Translations under genes and position numbers: made by a program
Assembly: GCA_012517405.1 (NCBI GenBank)
Contig: JAAYVB010000017.1
Location: forward strand, 1-64,000
Source of the DNA: Propionibacterium sp.
GTDB taxonomy: Bacteria; Actinomycetota; Actinomycetes; Propionibacteriales; Propionibacteriaceae
Length of the DNA stretch: 64,000 nucleotides
Direction: 5' to 3'
Notes under the pieces: model-generated
Seen by the model: only the letters and a program-made list of their open reading frames with translations
Told to the model about the DNA's origin: nothing
The model's database searches: none
Shown: piece after piece, positions 12,254 to 21,492 of the stretch
Layout: each line of letters starts with the position of its first letter
Numbering within the stretch: position 1 is the first letter of the stretch

Positions 12254-14092
12254 GTGAGCGAAACCTCATCGGGCCCCCAGGCAGGACTGTCGACAATGCT
12301 TCTGCCGGAGCTGAAGAAGGTTGCCGCCGGTCTGGGCATCAAAGGTGCCAGCACCATGCGTAAGGCCGATCTGATCGCCGCGATCAGCGGAAACCAGAGC
12401 AGCGGCCACCCTGCCACCCCCCAGAAGTCAGCCGGCGCCGCGTCTGTGGCGCCCACCACCGAACCCCCCACCCGCACCCGCAGTCGTCGTCAGCGCAACG
12501 CGGACAGCGGCCAGCGCGCCGCCGAGCAGGCCCCGCAGGCAGAACTGACCGGAGGCACCGAGCACCCGGCGATCGCGCGCTCTGAGCGAAGCGAGCATTC
12601 GGTGGTCGAACGAGTCGATCCTCCAGTCGCCGAACCAACTCGCGACGAGGCCGAGCAGAGCCTGGAGGACAGCGTCGGCGCCCGGCTCGCAGCCCTCGGC
12701 CAGGATGCGAAGGTCCGCGAGCGTCTGCGGGAACGGGAGACCACCCGCGGCTCGGCCTCCGACAAGCAGGAACAGGTGGCCCAGGCGGTCGCCAAGCAGG
12801 TGAGTGCGCCGACCCACGAGGCACCGTCGCGCACCGGCGAGGACGAGCAACCCAGCGGATCGCGCCGCTCCCGCAACCGCCGTCAGCGCGAGCGCGGCAG
12901 TCGCCGCAATCGAAGCGCCGGCAACGAGGCCGAGCGCGTCGACGAGTCGGTGCATGACGACGATGTGCTGATCCAGATCAGCGGCATTCTCGATGTCCTC
13001 GACAACTACGCTTTCGTGCGGACCAGTGGCTACCTGGCCGGACCCAACGATGCCTACGTCTCGCTGTCGATGGTGCGCAAGAACGGACTCCGCAAGGGTG
13101 ACATCATCACCGGCGCCATCCGTCAGCCCCGCGAGGGGGAGCGTCGCGAGAAGTACAACCCGCTGGTGCGTCTCGACACGGTCAACGGCCAGCCGCCCGA
13201 GAAGATGAAGGATCGTCCCGATTTCTCCAAGCTGACCCCGCTGTACCCGCAGCAGCGGTTGCGGATGGAGACCACCCAGCAGAACATGACCGGCCGCATC
13301 ATCGACCTGGTCAGCCCGATCGGCAAGGGCCAACGCGGTCTGATCGTCTCCCCGCCGAAGGCCGGCAAGACGATGGTGATGCAGTCCATCGCCAACTCGA
13401 TCACCGCGAACAACCCCGAGGTGCACCTCATGGTGGTGCTCGTGGACGAGCGTCCCGAGGAGGTCACCGACTTCCAGCGGACGACCACCGGCGAGATCAT
13501 CGCGTCCACCTTCGACCGTCCCGCCGAAGACCACACCTCGATCGCCGAACTTGCCATCGAGCGTGCCAAGCGACTCGTCGAGTTGGGCCGCGACGTGGTC
13601 GTGCTGCTCGACGGCATCACCCGGTTGGGCCGTGCCTACAACCTGGCCGCGCCGCCATCGGGACGAATCCTGTCCGGCGGTGTCGATTCGGCGGCGCTCT
13701 ACCCGCCGAAGAAGTTCTTCGGTGCGGCCCGCAATATCGAGAACGGCGGCTCGCTGACCATTCTCGCGACCGCCCTGGTGGAGACGGGCTCGAAGATGGA
13801 CGAGGTGATTTTCGAGGAGTTCAAGGGCACCGGCAACATGGAGCTGAAGCTCTCGCGTCAGCTCGCCGACAAGCGCATCTTCCCAGCCATCGATGTGGAC
13901 GCCTCCGGTACCCGCCGTGAGGAGCTGCTGATGGGGCGCGCCGAACTCGATATCATCTGGAAACTGCGCCGGGTGCTGGCCGGAATGGACGATCAGCAGG
14001 CCCTGGAGACCCTGCTGAGCCGGATGCGGAAGACCGCAAACAATCCGGAGTTCATCGTTTCGATCGCGAAGACCACGCCCGGAGCGGTCTGA
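12254..14092 (+). CDS. rho: Transcription termination factor Rho
   Basis: A 612-residue hexameric RNA-dependent ATPase that ends transcription at unstructured C-rich RNA. Residues 12-45 form the Rho N-terminal helical domain. Residues about 50-236 are an Arg/Glu/Ser-rich low-complexity insertion. About 237-325 is the cold-shock-like primary RNA-binding domain ([18 protein letters not shown]). The ATPase follows with Walker A PPKAGKT (K372) and [15 protein letters not shown]. Large polar insertions of this kind are typical of Rho from high-GC Actinobacteria and are thought to add RNA binding. The start is the GTG at 12254, five bases after GGAAAGGA; an upstream in-frame extension has no support. 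Confidence 0.95.
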   Translation: MSETSSGPQAGLSTMLLPELKKVAAGLGIKGASTMRKADLIAAISGNQSSGHPATPQKSAGAASVAPTTEPPTRTRSRRQRNADSGQRAAEQAPQAELTGGTEHPAIARSERSEHSVVERVDPPVAEPTRDEAEQSLEDSVGARLAALGQDAKVRERLRERETTRGSASDKQEQVAQAVAKQVSAPTHEAPSRTGEDEQPSGSRRSRNRRQRERGSRRNRSAGNEAERVDESVHDDDVLIQISGILDVLDNYAFVRTSGYLAGPNDAYVSLSMVRKNGLRKGDIITGAIRQPREGERREKYNPLVRLDTVNGQPPEKMKDRPDFSKLTPLYPQQRLRMETTQQNMTGRIIDLVSPIGKGQRGLIVSPPKAGKTMVMQSIANSITANNPEVHLMVVLVDERPEEVTDFQRTTTGEIIASTFDRPAEDHTSIAELAIERAKRLVELGRDVVVLLDGITRLGRAYNLAAPPSGRILSGGVDSAALYPPKKFFGAARNIENGGSLTILATALVETGSKMDEVIFEEFKGTGNMELKLSRQLADKRIFPAIDVDASGTRREELLMGRAELDIIWKLRRVLAGMDDQQALETLLSRMRKTANNPEFIVSIAKTTPGAV

Positions 14093-14099
14093 GCGAGAT

Positions 14100-14128
14100 T
14101 TGGGTAATACCACAGCGCGCGGTAAGAT
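14100..14128 (+). promoter_or_regulatory. Candidate promoter of rpmE
   Basis: TTGGGT (14100-14105) and TAAGAT (14123-14128) are spaced by exactly 17 bases. The -10 lies in the loop of a possible 6-bp hairpin (CGCGCG at 14116-14121 and 14129-14134), which lacks a T tract and so is unlikely to be an intrinsic terminator for rho. Confidence 0.45.
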
Positions 14129-14192
14129 CGCGCGACGGCGCCGGTTCACGCCCTCGATACATGGCGACCCGGCACGATAACTAGGAGAAATC

Positions 14193-14402
14193 ATGAAGCA
14201 GTCGACTCACCCTGAGTACCACGAGGTGAAGGTCGTGTGTACCTGCGGGAATCAGTTCGAGACGCGCAGCACCATCAAGTCGGATGTCATGAGCGTCGAC
14301 GTGTGCTCCGAATGCCACCCGTTCTACACCGGCAAGCAGAAGATTCTTGACACCGGTGGCCGCGTTGCTCGTTTCGAGCGCCGCTACGGCAAGAAGAAGT
14401 AG
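14193..14402 (+). CDS. rpmE: 50S ribosomal protein L31, zinc-binding form
   Basis: A 69-residue L31 with the zinc ligands C16, C18, C38 and C41, so it is the C+ (zinc-containing) type rather than the zinc-free paralog induced under zinc limitation. The motifs [14 protein letters not shown] and [10 protein letters not shown] are the family signature. AGGAGA precedes the ATG. It lies between rho and prfA, as in many Actinobacteria, and probably has its own promoter in the 100-base gap upstream. Confidence 0.96.
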   Translation: MKQSTHPEYHEVKVVCTCGNQFETRSTIKSDVMSVDVCSECHPFYTGKQKILDTGGRVARFERRYGKKK

Positions 14403-14497
14403 CAGTCTTCCAGCGGGCGCTGGCGGCGGAGTACCCGCCGTCGGCGCCTCTTTCATTGCCAGGAACTGTTCGCTGCCGACGTCCCTCAGGAGGACTG

Positions 14498-15583
14498 ATG
14501 TTCGAAGCCGCCGAATCGATGCGTGCTGAGTACGCCGAACTCGAAGCTCAGATGAGCGATCCGGCGGTGCTGTCCGACGTCAAGCGCTCCCGCGTGGTCG
14601 GGCGCCGGTACGCCGAACTCGCCCAGATCGTCAAGGCGCTGGACGAGTACGACACGCTGGCCGCCGACGAGCAGGCGGCGGCCGATCTGGCGGCCGAGGA
14701 CCCCGGGTTCGCCGAGGAACAAGCCGAGATCCACGGCCGTCTGGAAGCGGTCACCGAGAAGCTGACCGCTCTGCTCGCCCCGCGCGACCCCAACGACGAC
14801 AGCGACGCGATCATGGAGATCAAGTCGGGGGAGGGCGGCGAAGAATCCGCCCTGTTCGCCGCCGACCTGCTCAACATGTACGCGCACTACTGCGAGCAGC
14901 GCGGTTTCAAGCTGCAGGTGCTCGACGCCGAATCGACCGACCTGGGCGGGTACAAGTCGGTCACGGCGGCCATCAAGGCGTCCAAGACCCCCGAGCCCGG
15001 CCAAGCCCCCTACGGCGTGCTGAAGTTCGAGGGTGGTGTGCACCGGGTGCAGCGCGTGCCGGTCACCGAGTCGCAGGGCCGGGTGCATACCTCGGCCGCG
15101 GGCGTGCTGGTGATGCCCGACGTCGAGGACGACGAGATCGAGATCAACGAGGACGACCTGCGCATCGACGTCTACCGGTCCAGCGGCAAGGGCGGCCAGG
15201 GCGTCAACACCACCGACTCGGCCGTGCGGATCACCCATCTGCCGTCGGGCATCGTGGTGACCTGCCAGGACGAGCGCAGTCAGCTGCAGAACAAGGAGCA
15301 GGCGATGCGCATCCTGCGTGCCCGGCTGGTCGCCAAGGCCGAAGAGGAACAGGCCCAGCAGGCCGCCGCCGCCCGCAAGTCGCAGGTGCGCACCGTCGAT
15401 CGATCCGAGCGCATCCGCACGTACAACTTCCCAGAGAACCGCATCACCGATCACCGGATCGGTTTCAAGGCACACAATCTCGATGCGGTGCTGGGCGGCG
15501 ATCTGCACGACCTGATCGCTGCCCTGCAGACCGCCGATCTGGAGGAGCGGCTGTCGCACGTGGGGGAGCAGGATGCGCAGTGA
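14498..15583 (+). CDS. prfA: Peptide chain release factor 1
   Basis: RF1 recognises UAG and UAA and releases the finished peptide. The 361-residue protein has the codon-reading PVT tripeptide at 188-190, which marks RF1 rather than RF2 (which carries SPF), and the catalytic GGQ at 232-234 within [15 protein letters not shown]. The ATG at 14498 follows AGGAGGA by a short spacer; the frame is open further upstream but without support. The stop overlaps the GTG of prmC by four bases (GTGA), so the release factor and its methylase are made together. Confidence 0.97.
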   Translation: MFEAAESMRAEYAELEAQMSDPAVLSDVKRSRVVGRRYAELAQIVKALDEYDTLAADEQAAADLAAEDPGFAEEQAEIHGRLEAVTEKLTALLAPRDPNDDSDAIMEIKSGEGGEESALFAADLLNMYAHYCEQRGFKLQVLDAESTDLGGYKSVTAAIKASKTPEPGQAPYGVLKFEGGVHRVQRVPVTESQGRVHTSAAGVLVMPDVEDDEIEINEDDLRIDVYRSSGKGGQGVNTTDSAVRITHLPSGIVVTCQDERSQLQNKEQAMRILRARLVAKAEEEQAQQAAAARKSQVRTVDRSERIRTYNFPENRITDHRIGFKAHNLDAVLGGDLHDLIAALQTADLEERLSHVGEQDAQ

Positions 15584-16440
15584 CCCGGCGTCCGATGACT
15601 CTGCTCGCCGGGGCTTCGGCGCGGCTGGCTGACGCCGGCGCCGCCTCGCCGATGACCGACGCCCGGCTGTTGCTCATGCACGCCGGCGGCCTGTCGGCAA
15701 CCCAGCTGCTCACCGCTGTTGCCATCGATGATCTCGTGGCCGCGCGGTTCGATGAACTGATCGCCCAACGGGCCACCGGAGTACCGGTGCAGCATCTGAC
15801 CGGCGAGGCCTGGTTCCGCAATGTTCGGCTGGCCGTCGGCCCGGGCGTGTTCATTCCTCGCCCGGAGACCGAGCTGGTCGCCGGGGCGGCCATCGACGAG
15901 GCCCGGAAGCAGCAGCCGGGCTCGCTGGTAGTCGAATTGTGTGCCGGCTCAGGTGCGATCAGCGCCGCGGTCTGCGACGAGGCCCCCGGCGCTCGGGTGA
16001 TCGCCGTCGAGAAGGATGCCCAGGCCGCGCAGTGGCTGCGCCGCAATCTGGCCGCCACCTCCGCCGAGGTAGTCGAGGCCGATATGGCAGCCGCGCTGCC
16101 CGATCGTGACGCTCAGGCCGCGGTCGTGGTCGCCAATCCGCCCTATATTCCCTGGTCGCAACGTGATGGGCTGCCCGTCGAAGTGCGTGAGCATGATCCT
16201 GAGGCGGCACTGTTCGCCGAGGATGACGGCCTGGGCGCCATCCGCGTCGTGATCGCTGTTGCGCACCGGCTGCTGCGTCCTGGCGGCCTGGTGGTGATCG
16301 AGCACGGCGACGACCAGGGCCCTGCCGTGCTCGACGAGTTGGCTCGGGCCGGCTTCGGCGATCAGGCCGGTCACCTAGACCTGTCGGGGCGTCCACGTTT
16401 CGTCACGGGCAGACGCGTGTCAGGATGGGACGGTGAGTGA
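15580..16440 (+). CDS. prmC: Release factor glutamine methyltransferase
   Basis: PrmC (HemK) uses S-adenosylmethionine to methylate the glutamine of the GGQ motif in RF1 and RF2. The 286-residue protein has a helical N-terminal substrate domain, the PRPETELV segment at 94-101, the SAM-binding [12 protein letters not shown] (117-128) and the catalytic NPPY (186-189). It starts with a GTG that overlaps the prfA stop. The downstream tsaC overlaps its end, extending a translationally coupled run prfA-prmC-tsaC-tagO. Confidence 0.95.
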   Translation: MTRRPMTLLAGASARLADAGAASPMTDARLLLMHAGGLSATQLLTAVAIDDLVAARFDELIAQRATGVPVQHLTGEAWFRNVRLAVGPGVFIPRPETELVAGAAIDEARKQQPGSLVVELCAGSGAISAAVCDEAPGARVIAVEKDAQAAQWLRRNLAATSAEVVEADMAAALPDRDAQAAVVVANPPYIPWSQRDGLPVEVREHDPEAALFAEDDGLGAIRVVIAVAHRLLRPGGLVVIEHGDDQGPAVLDELARAGFGDQAGHLDLSGRPRFVTGRRVSGWDGE

Positions 16441-17173
16441 GCTGTCGAACGCTGAATCCGATGAGCCGCGCCGGCGGCGTTTCGATCTTTCCACCGAACG
16501 TGACGAGGGCCTGGCAGCGGCCCAGGATGCTCTCGCCAACGGTGACTTGGTTGTCATTCCCACCGACACCGTCTACGGCATCGCGGCGGACGCGCTGCAG
16601 CCGGCCGCTGTGCAGGGCCTGTTGGACGCCAAGCACCGCGGCCGCGACATGCCGCCGCCACTGCTGATCGCCGAGCCCGCCATGCTGCGCGCACTGGTGG
16701 TCGACGTCCCGGTCGAGGTGGATGCCTTGATCAATCGGTTCTGGCCGGGCGCGCTCACCCTCATCATAAGAGCCCAGCCGACGCTGAGGATGGACCTGGG
16801 CAAGACCGAGGGCACCATCGCCGTCCGGGTGCCCGATCACCCGGACGCCCGTGCGCTGCTGCGCCAGACCGGTCCGCTCGCGGTGAGCAGTGCCAATGTC
16901 TCCGGCCAGCCGCCGGCCACCAACATCGACGAGGCCATCGACCAACTCGGGGATTCGGTTGCGGTCTACCTGGACGCCGGTGCCACCCCGGGGCCGACCG
17001 CATCCACCATCATCGACCTGGCGAGCACCCCGAGCGGACGAATTATCCGCGCGGGTGTGCTGAGCCATGCTGCGCTTGCCGCCGTGATGCCCAAGCTGGC
17101 CGACATCACCCCAGCGGCCCCCGAACCCGATCCTGCGGTGGCGTCCGACGGCGGGCAGACGCCGGATGCGTGA
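16433..17173 (+). CDS. tsaC: L-threonylcarbamoyladenylate synthase (TsaC/Sua5/YrdC family)
   Basis: A 246-residue member of the YrdC/Sua5 family, which makes threonylcarbamoyl-AMP from threonine, bicarbonate and ATP for the t6A modification of ANN-decoding tRNAs. The motifs VVIPTDTVYGIAADAL, the KHRGRDMPPPLLIA stretch and SSANVSGQPPATNI are the family hallmarks. The chain ends shortly after the YrdC domain, so it lacks the full C-terminal Sua5 domain. The GTG start overlaps prmC by eight bases, as does the next gene over its own end, giving tight coupling. The same neighbourhood (prfA, hemK, sua5, rfe) precedes the ATP synthase in mycobacteria. Confidence 0.92.
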   Translation: MSELSNAESDEPRRRRFDLSTERDEGLAAAQDALANGDLVVIPTDTVYGIAADALQPAAVQGLLDAKHRGRDMPPPLLIAEPAMLRALVVDVPVEVDALINRFWPGALTLIIRAQPTLRMDLGKTEGTIAVRVPDHPDARALLRQTGPLAVSSANVSGQPPATNIDEAIDQLGDSVAVYLDAGATPGPTASTIIDLASTPSGRIIRAGVLSHAALAAVMPKLADITPAAPEPDPAVASDGGQTPDA

Positions 17174-18275
17174 ATACCTGCTGGTGATGCTCACCGCGGC
17201 AGCAACGACCTACCTGCTGTCGGGGCTGTGCCGCGCCATCGCCATCAGATTCGGCATTGAGGCGCAGATCCGGGTCCGTGACATGCACACCCGGCCGACG
17301 CCCTATCTCGGTGGTGTTGCGATGTTCGGCGGGGTGGCGATGGCCTTCCTGCTGGGGTCGATGATGCCTTTCCTCGGGCGCCACCAGGTCGTCTCCCGCG
17401 ACTCGCTCGGCATCCTGGCGGCCGGGGCGGTGATCTGCCTGGTGGGCGTGATCGACGACATCATCGATCTGCCGGCGATCGCCAAGGCCGCCGGCCAGGT
17501 GCTCGCCGCGGGTGTCGCGGTGCTCTTCGGTGTGCGGATGTATTGGATTTCGTTGCCGAACCAGATCATCGCGCTCGATCAGGCGACCTCGATCATCATC
17601 ACGGTGGTCTTCATCTTCGTCTGCGTGAACGCGATCAACGTGATGGACGGGCTGGACGGGCTGGCCGCCGGAGTGGTCGCCATCGGTGCGTCCGCGATGT
17701 TCACCTACACCTATGTGCTCGCCCGCGAACAGAACCTCGTGGTGGCGACCACGGCCAGTCTGGTGACCGCCACCACGACCGGGGTCTGTCTGGGCTTCCT
17801 GCCGCACAATTTTCATCGGGCCCGCATGTTCATGGGCGACGCCGGTTCGATGTTGCTCGGACTCCTGCTGTCGTGCTCGTCGCTGTCGTTCACCGGCCAG
17901 ATGGACTCCCAATCGCTGAACCCCGAAGGCACCGGGATGCTGCCCTACTGGCTGCCGCTGGTGCTGCCGTTTGCGATCATGGCGTTGCCACTCATCGACC
18001 TGGTCGCTGCCTACATCCGGCGCACCATCAATGGCAAGTGGTGGTTCGTCGCCGACAAGCAGCATCTCCACCACCGGCTGATCCAGCGGGGCCATTCGGT
18101 GGTCAACGCGGTGTGGATTCTGTACCTGTGGAGCGCAGTGATCGCCTATGGCGTGATCGCTTTCGGGCTGGTGCGGCTGCCGGTGGCATTGCTGCTCATC
18201 GCGGCGGGGATAGCCGCTGCAACGCTCGTCACGGTGAATCCGGGGCAGCGGCACCGTACGCAGGCCGACGCCTGA
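17166..18275 (+). CDS. Undecaprenyl-phosphate sugar-1-phosphate transferase (WecA/TagO/MraY superfamily)
   Basis: This 369-residue polytopic membrane enzyme transfers a sugar-1-phosphate, usually GlcNAc-1-P, from its UDP form to undecaprenyl or decaprenyl phosphate, starting synthesis of an envelope polymer or arabinogalactan linker. About ten to eleven spans are visible. The catalytic signatures are VGVIDDIIDLP (D97, D98), NAINVMDGLDGLAAG and the C-terminal DKQHLHHRL, which is the WecA-type HxHH rather than the MraY form. ATG overlaps tsaC by eight bases. The acceptor polymer is unknown. Confidence 0.9.
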   Translation: MREYLLVMLTAAATTYLLSGLCRAIAIRFGIEAQIRVRDMHTRPTPYLGGVAMFGGVAMAFLLGSMMPFLGRHQVVSRDSLGILAAGAVICLVGVIDDIIDLPAIAKAAGQVLAAGVAVLFGVRMYWISLPNQIIALDQATSIIITVVFIFVCVNAINVMDGLDGLAAGVVAIGASAMFTYTYVLAREQNLVVATTASLVTATTTGVCLGFLPHNFHRARMFMGDAGSMLLGLLLSCSSLSFTGQMDSQSLNPEGTGMLPYWLPLVLPFAIMALPLIDLVAAYIRRTINGKWWFVADKQHLHHRLIQRGHSVVNAVWILYLWSAVIAYGVIAFGLVRLPVALLLIAAGIAAATLVTVNPGQRHRTQADA

Positions 18276-18316
18276 CAGACTCGACGGGGTGCGGGCGGCA
18301 GCCCGCCCGGATGCCC

Positions 18317-18322
18317 TAGACT
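18317..18322 (+). promoter_or_regulatory. Candidate -10 element of the ATP synthase operon
   Basis: TAGACT fits the TANNNT consensus and predicts a start point about 34 bases before the atpI GTG, which has a strong AGAGGAGG ribosome-binding site. No clear -35 is visible in the GC-rich stretch before it. Confidence 0.35.
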
Positions 18323-18362
18323 CAGGGTTGTCGCCCGCACGGTTCATCAAAGAGGAGGTACG

Positions 18363-18815
18363 GTGGCGTCTGCATCGACTGCAATCGACAGCCTCGGCCG
18401 GTTTACTTCTTCAGCTTTGATGGTCAGCGTGCTGGCCGGCGGCCTGTGTGCTGTGGTGGCCGCCCTGATCGATCAGACCCGAGGGCTGGGCAGTGCGCTG
18501 GGTGCAGTGGCACTGGTGCTGGCGTATTTCTTCAGTGGTCAATTGGTGGAGCGGATCGCGATGCAGTTGGCCAACAGCCAAGGCATGGTGCTCATCATGT
18601 CGGGCTACCTGGTACGCGTCCTGCTGCTCGGGCTGATCCTGCGATGGGCGCTCAGCAGTCCTGCGGTGGCCTCGCTGGTCTCGCCGGTCTGGGTTTGTGC
18701 AGGTGCGCTCGCGGCGGTGGTCGGCTGGCTGGGCGGACTGATCGTCCGGCATTCACGGGCGCGCATCGCCGTCTACGACCGGCCCTATCAGGCACCCGCC
18801 GGGTGGGACGAATGA
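18363..18815 (+). CDS. atpI: ATP synthase protein I-like membrane protein
   Basis: A 150-residue protein with four predicted membrane spans (about 17-37, 44-62, 75-97 and 105-126) and a short cytosolic tail. It occupies the position of AtpI at the head of the atp operon, where family members help assemble the c-ring or act in Mg2+ supply. Sequence conservation in this family is low, so the call rests on topology, size and position. The GTG start has AGAGGAGG six bases upstream. It overlaps the next gene by ATGA. Confidence 0.7.
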   Translation: MASASTAIDSLGRFTSSALMVSVLAGGLCAVVAALIDQTRGLGSALGAVALVLAYFFSGQLVERIAMQLANSQGMVLIMSGYLVRVLLLGLILRWALSSPAVASLVSPVWVCAGALAAVVGWLGGLIVRHSRARIAVYDRPYQAPAGWDE

Positions 18816-19048
18816 GCCGCCATAAGACCGGTCTGGGTCGATCGGCGGAGCCGACGCAGCAGATGCAGGGGAAAGATCAGGGGATGATCATCCTCAGTTA
18901 CCTTCTCACCGGCATTGGGCTGTACGGTGGTCTTGGCTGGTTGGCTGACAACCTATTGCACACGTCATTCCTGATGGTCGTCGGTTTCATCGCCGGAATG
19001 ATCATCAGCTTTTACATCATTATCAAGCGGTACGGGAGAGACGCATGA
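18812..19048 (+). CDS. atpZ: AtpZ-type (ATPase gene 1) small membrane protein
   Basis: A 78-residue protein with a polar N-terminus and two hydrophobic segments (about 25-44 and 52-71, with GLYGGLGWLADNLL and FIAGMIISFYIIIKRY) typical of the AtpZ/F0F1-ATPase subunit family found before atpB. AtpZ and AtpI form a small complex that helps F1Fo assembly or ion handling. The ATG at 18812 overlaps the stop of atpI and its own stop overlaps the ATG of atpB, so it is translated as part of the chain. The upstream frame is open but not coding. Confidence 0.72.
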   Translation: MSRHKTGLGRSAEPTQQMQGKDQGMIILSYLLTGIGLYGGLGWLADNLLHTSFLMVVGFIAGMIISFYIIIKRYGRDA

Positions 19049-19818
19049 TCCCGATGGAAGGCGGGGGCTACACCTCGCCGGGTGTGGAGGATTTCCAGTT
19101 CCCGGGCCTGTTCGGTACCGACTGGATCACCAAGCCCATGTTGCAGGCGGTGATCGCCGCGATCGCAGTGCTCGTCATCTGGTGGCTGGCCTCCAGGCGT
19201 TTGAGCACGGTGCCGAACAAGCGCCAGTTCCTCATGGAATACCTCTATGAGTTCATCCGCAACGGTGTCGGCCGCGATATCCTCGGGCCGGGGTTTCGTC
19301 CCTATATCGGTCTGCTCGTCGGATTGTTCACCTACATCCTGCTGAACAACTGGTTCGGTGAATTCTTCTTGTTCATGTTCCCGACGATGTCGAATATCGG
19401 CTACTCGTGGGGCGCCGTTGCCATGGTCTTCGTCGTCTATGTCTATGCCGGTTTCCGTGCCCATGGCCCGGGCTACCTGCGCAAGGCGCTGATCCCCGAG
19501 GGCGTTCCGTGGTATCTCTACCCGATCATCGTGCCGGTGGAGTTCTTGTCGAACTTCATCACCCGGCCGCTGACTCTCGGCGTCCGTCTCTTCGCGAACA
19601 TGTTCGCCGGGCACCTGACGATCCTCGTCTTCGTCGTCGGTGGTACCTACCTGCTGACTCAGGCCGACGGCATCGTCCTCAAGATCGGCGGCGGGTTCTC
19701 GCTGCTCTTCAGTTTCGTCATGCTCGGCTTCGAGCTGTTCATCGGTTTTCTGCAGGCCTATATCTTCACGATCTTGACCGCGCAGTACATCTCTTCATCG
19801 ATCAGTGAAAGTCACTGA
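19045..19818 (+). CDS. atpB: ATP synthase Fo subunit a
   Basis: Subunit a provides the two proton half-channels facing the c-ring. The 257-residue protein has five to six spans, with the essential arginine R181 in PLTLGVRLFANMFAGH and the conserved final helix FIGFLQAYIFTILTAQYIS. The ATG overlaps atpZ by four bases. A 36-base gap before atpE carries that gene's own ribosome-binding site, consistent with the higher dose of subunit c required. Confidence 0.96.
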   Translation: MIPMEGGGYTSPGVEDFQFPGLFGTDWITKPMLQAVIAAIAVLVIWWLASRRLSTVPNKRQFLMEYLYEFIRNGVGRDILGPGFRPYIGLLVGLFTYILLNNWFGEFFLFMFPTMSNIGYSWGAVAMVFVVYVYAGFRAHGPGYLRKALIPEGVPWYLYPIIVPVEFLSNFITRPLTLGVRLFANMFAGHLTILVFVVGGTYLLTQADGIVLKIGGGFSLLFSFVMLGFELFIGFLQAYIFTILTAQYISSSISESH

Positions 19819-19854
19819 CGACATCAGTCTCATTGCAAACGAAAGGAACGAAGA

Positions 19855-20076
19855 ATGACCCCCATGGAACTGGCCGGCTCGATCAACGTCATCGGGTACG
19901 CCTTGGCCACGCTGGGCCCTGGCATCGGTGTTGCCTGGATCTTCGCCTCGGTCATCAACGGCACTGCGCGTCAGCCTGAGGCCAAGGGAGCCATGATGAG
20001 CACGGCCTACATCGGCTTCGCCGTGGTCGAGGCCCTCGCCATTCTGGGCTTCGTGCTCGCCTTCGTCATCCAGTGA
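19855..20076 (+). CDS. atpE: ATP synthase Fo subunit c
   Basis: A 73-residue hairpin of two membrane helices joined by the ARQPEAKG loop that contacts F1. The ion-carrying carboxylate is E59 in FAVVEALAILGF; the residues next to it are not the Ser/Thr ligands of sodium-type c subunits, so the enzyme should be proton-driven. The start ATG follows GAAAGGAACGAAGA. The glycine-rich PGIGVAW stretch of helix 1 packs the ring. Confidence 0.96.
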   Translation: MTPMELAGSINVIGYALATLGPGIGVAWIFASVINGTARQPEAKGAMMSTAYIGFAVVEALAILGFVLAFVIQ

Positions 20077-20687
20077 TTGGGCCCACCATGATCGGTGTGG
20101 GACTGATACCCATGGAGTTCTCCCTGGGTCCGCTGGCTCCGGAGCATCTGGAAGAATTCATCGTCGGCCTGGTCCTGGCGATCATCGTCGCGGTGGGTGT
20201 GCAGAAGATCGCGGTCCCCAAGTTCGAGCAGATGTTCAACGAGCGGGCCAATGCGATCGAGGGCGGCATCAACCGTGCCCAGGTGATCCAACAGGAGGCC
20301 GAAGAGACCAAGCGGCATTACCAGGAGCAGCTTGCCCAGTCCCGCGAGGAGGCCGCCGCGCTGCGCGAGCAGGCGAGGGCCCAGGGCCAGCAGATCATTG
20401 CCGACGCGCGCAAGGAAGCCGAGGCGGAAGCGGAGCGCATCCGCCGGTCTGCCGAACTGCATCTTCGCAACGAACGGGATCAGGCCTACAACGCTCTGCG
20501 CTCCGACATCGGCCGCCTGGCGGTGCAGCTCTCGGAACGTGTTGTCGGTGAGTCTTTGTCCGATTCGCAAGCCGTCGGACGAACCGTCGACCGGTTCCTC
20601 GCCGAACTGGACGCCCAGCCGTCGCGAGTGGTGCCGGACTACGTGCCCGACTCGCTGGCTGGACCTGAAGGGGCGGGGACACAGTAG
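20073..20687 (+). CDS. atpF: ATP synthase Fo subunit b
   Basis: Subunit b is the peripheral stalk: one N-terminal membrane span (about 25-43) followed by a long charged helix with an 'a' rich coiled-coil (LAQSREEAAALREQARAQG) that dimerises and reaches the delta subunit. The frame starts with a GTG overlapping the atpE stop by four bases (the same GTGA arrangement as prfA-prmC), but ATG codons at 20088 and 20112 are also possible; none has a clear ribosome-binding site. Delta is a separate gene here, unlike the mycobacterial b-delta fusion. Confidence 0.92.
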   Translation: MIGPTMIGVGLIPMEFSLGPLAPEHLEEFIVGLVLAIIVAVGVQKIAVPKFEQMFNERANAIEGGINRAQVIQQEAEETKRHYQEQLAQSREEAAALREQARAQGQQIIADARKEAEAEAERIRRSAELHLRNERDQAYNALRSDIGRLAVQLSERVVGESLSDSQAVGRTVDRFLAELDAQPSRVVPDYVPDSLAGPEGAGTQ

Positions 20688-20689
20688 CG

Positions 20690-21466
20690 ATGGAAGCGGA
20701 GACTCGCGTACGCGAACTGGACACCATGGCCGATGGGCTCAACCTGGAGCAGGCCGATACCGACGGACTCGTCGCGGTCAGTGCCGCATTGGGCGACCAG
20801 CCCCGGCTGCGCGGGGCGCTCAGCGATCCCGCGCTGCGCGGCGACGAGCGTGCCCAGCTGGCGGCCACCTTGTTGAGCGGACGGGTGAGCGCCAAGGTCG
20901 CCGAACTGGTCGGTGCCGCCGCCGCGCGCAGCAAGGGGCCCAGCGATCTTGAGGCGCTCGTCGAACGGATCGCCATCCGGGCGGTCCTGCAGCACGACGG
21001 TGAGATCGACGCGGTGGCCGAAGAGTTGTTCCGTTTCGCCCGTACCGTGGAGGCCGATCCGAGGCTGCAGGTCACGCTGACCGATCCGCGGGTGGATCTG
21101 GCCGCCCGGCAGGAGCTCGTCGACACGCTGGCGAGCACCAAGGTGCGTCCGCAGACGCTGGCGCTGATTCACCGTGCGCTGGCCGTGCGCGGCCGGCCAC
21201 TGGTGAAGACCCTTGATTCCTATGTCGAGCTGGCCGCATTGGTGCAGGCCAGCACGATCGCCAGGGTGAGCGTGGCGCGTCCACTGACCGCCGATCAGCT
21301 TGCCCGCATCAAAGCTCAGTTGGTGCGCATCTATGGTGTCGCGATCGATGTCCGGGTCGACGTCGATCCCGAAGTACTCGGTGGAGTACGCATCGAGGTG
21401 GGCGACGAGATCATCGATGGCACCATCCAAACCAGACTCAACCAAGCTCGTCGCCTGATCGGCTGA
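20690..21466 (+). CDS. atpH: ATP synthase F1 subunit delta
   Basis: A 258-residue delta subunit linking the b stalk to the top of the alpha-beta hexamer. The N-terminal helical bundle is followed by the conserved C-terminal part with [12 protein letters not shown] and [26 protein letters not shown], the OSCP family signature. It is longer than the E. coli subunit (177 residues), as is usual in Actinobacteria, because of an expanded N-terminal region. Two bases separate it from the atpF stop. Confidence 0.94.
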   Translation: MEAETRVRELDTMADGLNLEQADTDGLVAVSAALGDQPRLRGALSDPALRGDERAQLAATLLSGRVSAKVAELVGAAAARSKGPSDLEALVERIAIRAVLQHDGEIDAVAEELFRFARTVEADPRLQVTLTDPRVDLAARQELVDTLASTKVRPQTLALIHRALAVRGRPLVKTLDSYVELAALVQASTIARVSVARPLTADQLARIKAQLVRIYGVAIDVRVDVDPEVLGGVRIEVGDEIIDGTIQTRLNQARRLIG

Positions 21467-21492
21467 CGCGAAAACAAGGAGTGGAGACCGCG

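Noticed and set aside
14116-14134. CGCGCG hairpin as an intrinsic terminator after rho
   Set aside because: There is no T tract, and the loop holds a good -10 element with a -35 at 17 bases, so a promoter for rpmE is more likely.
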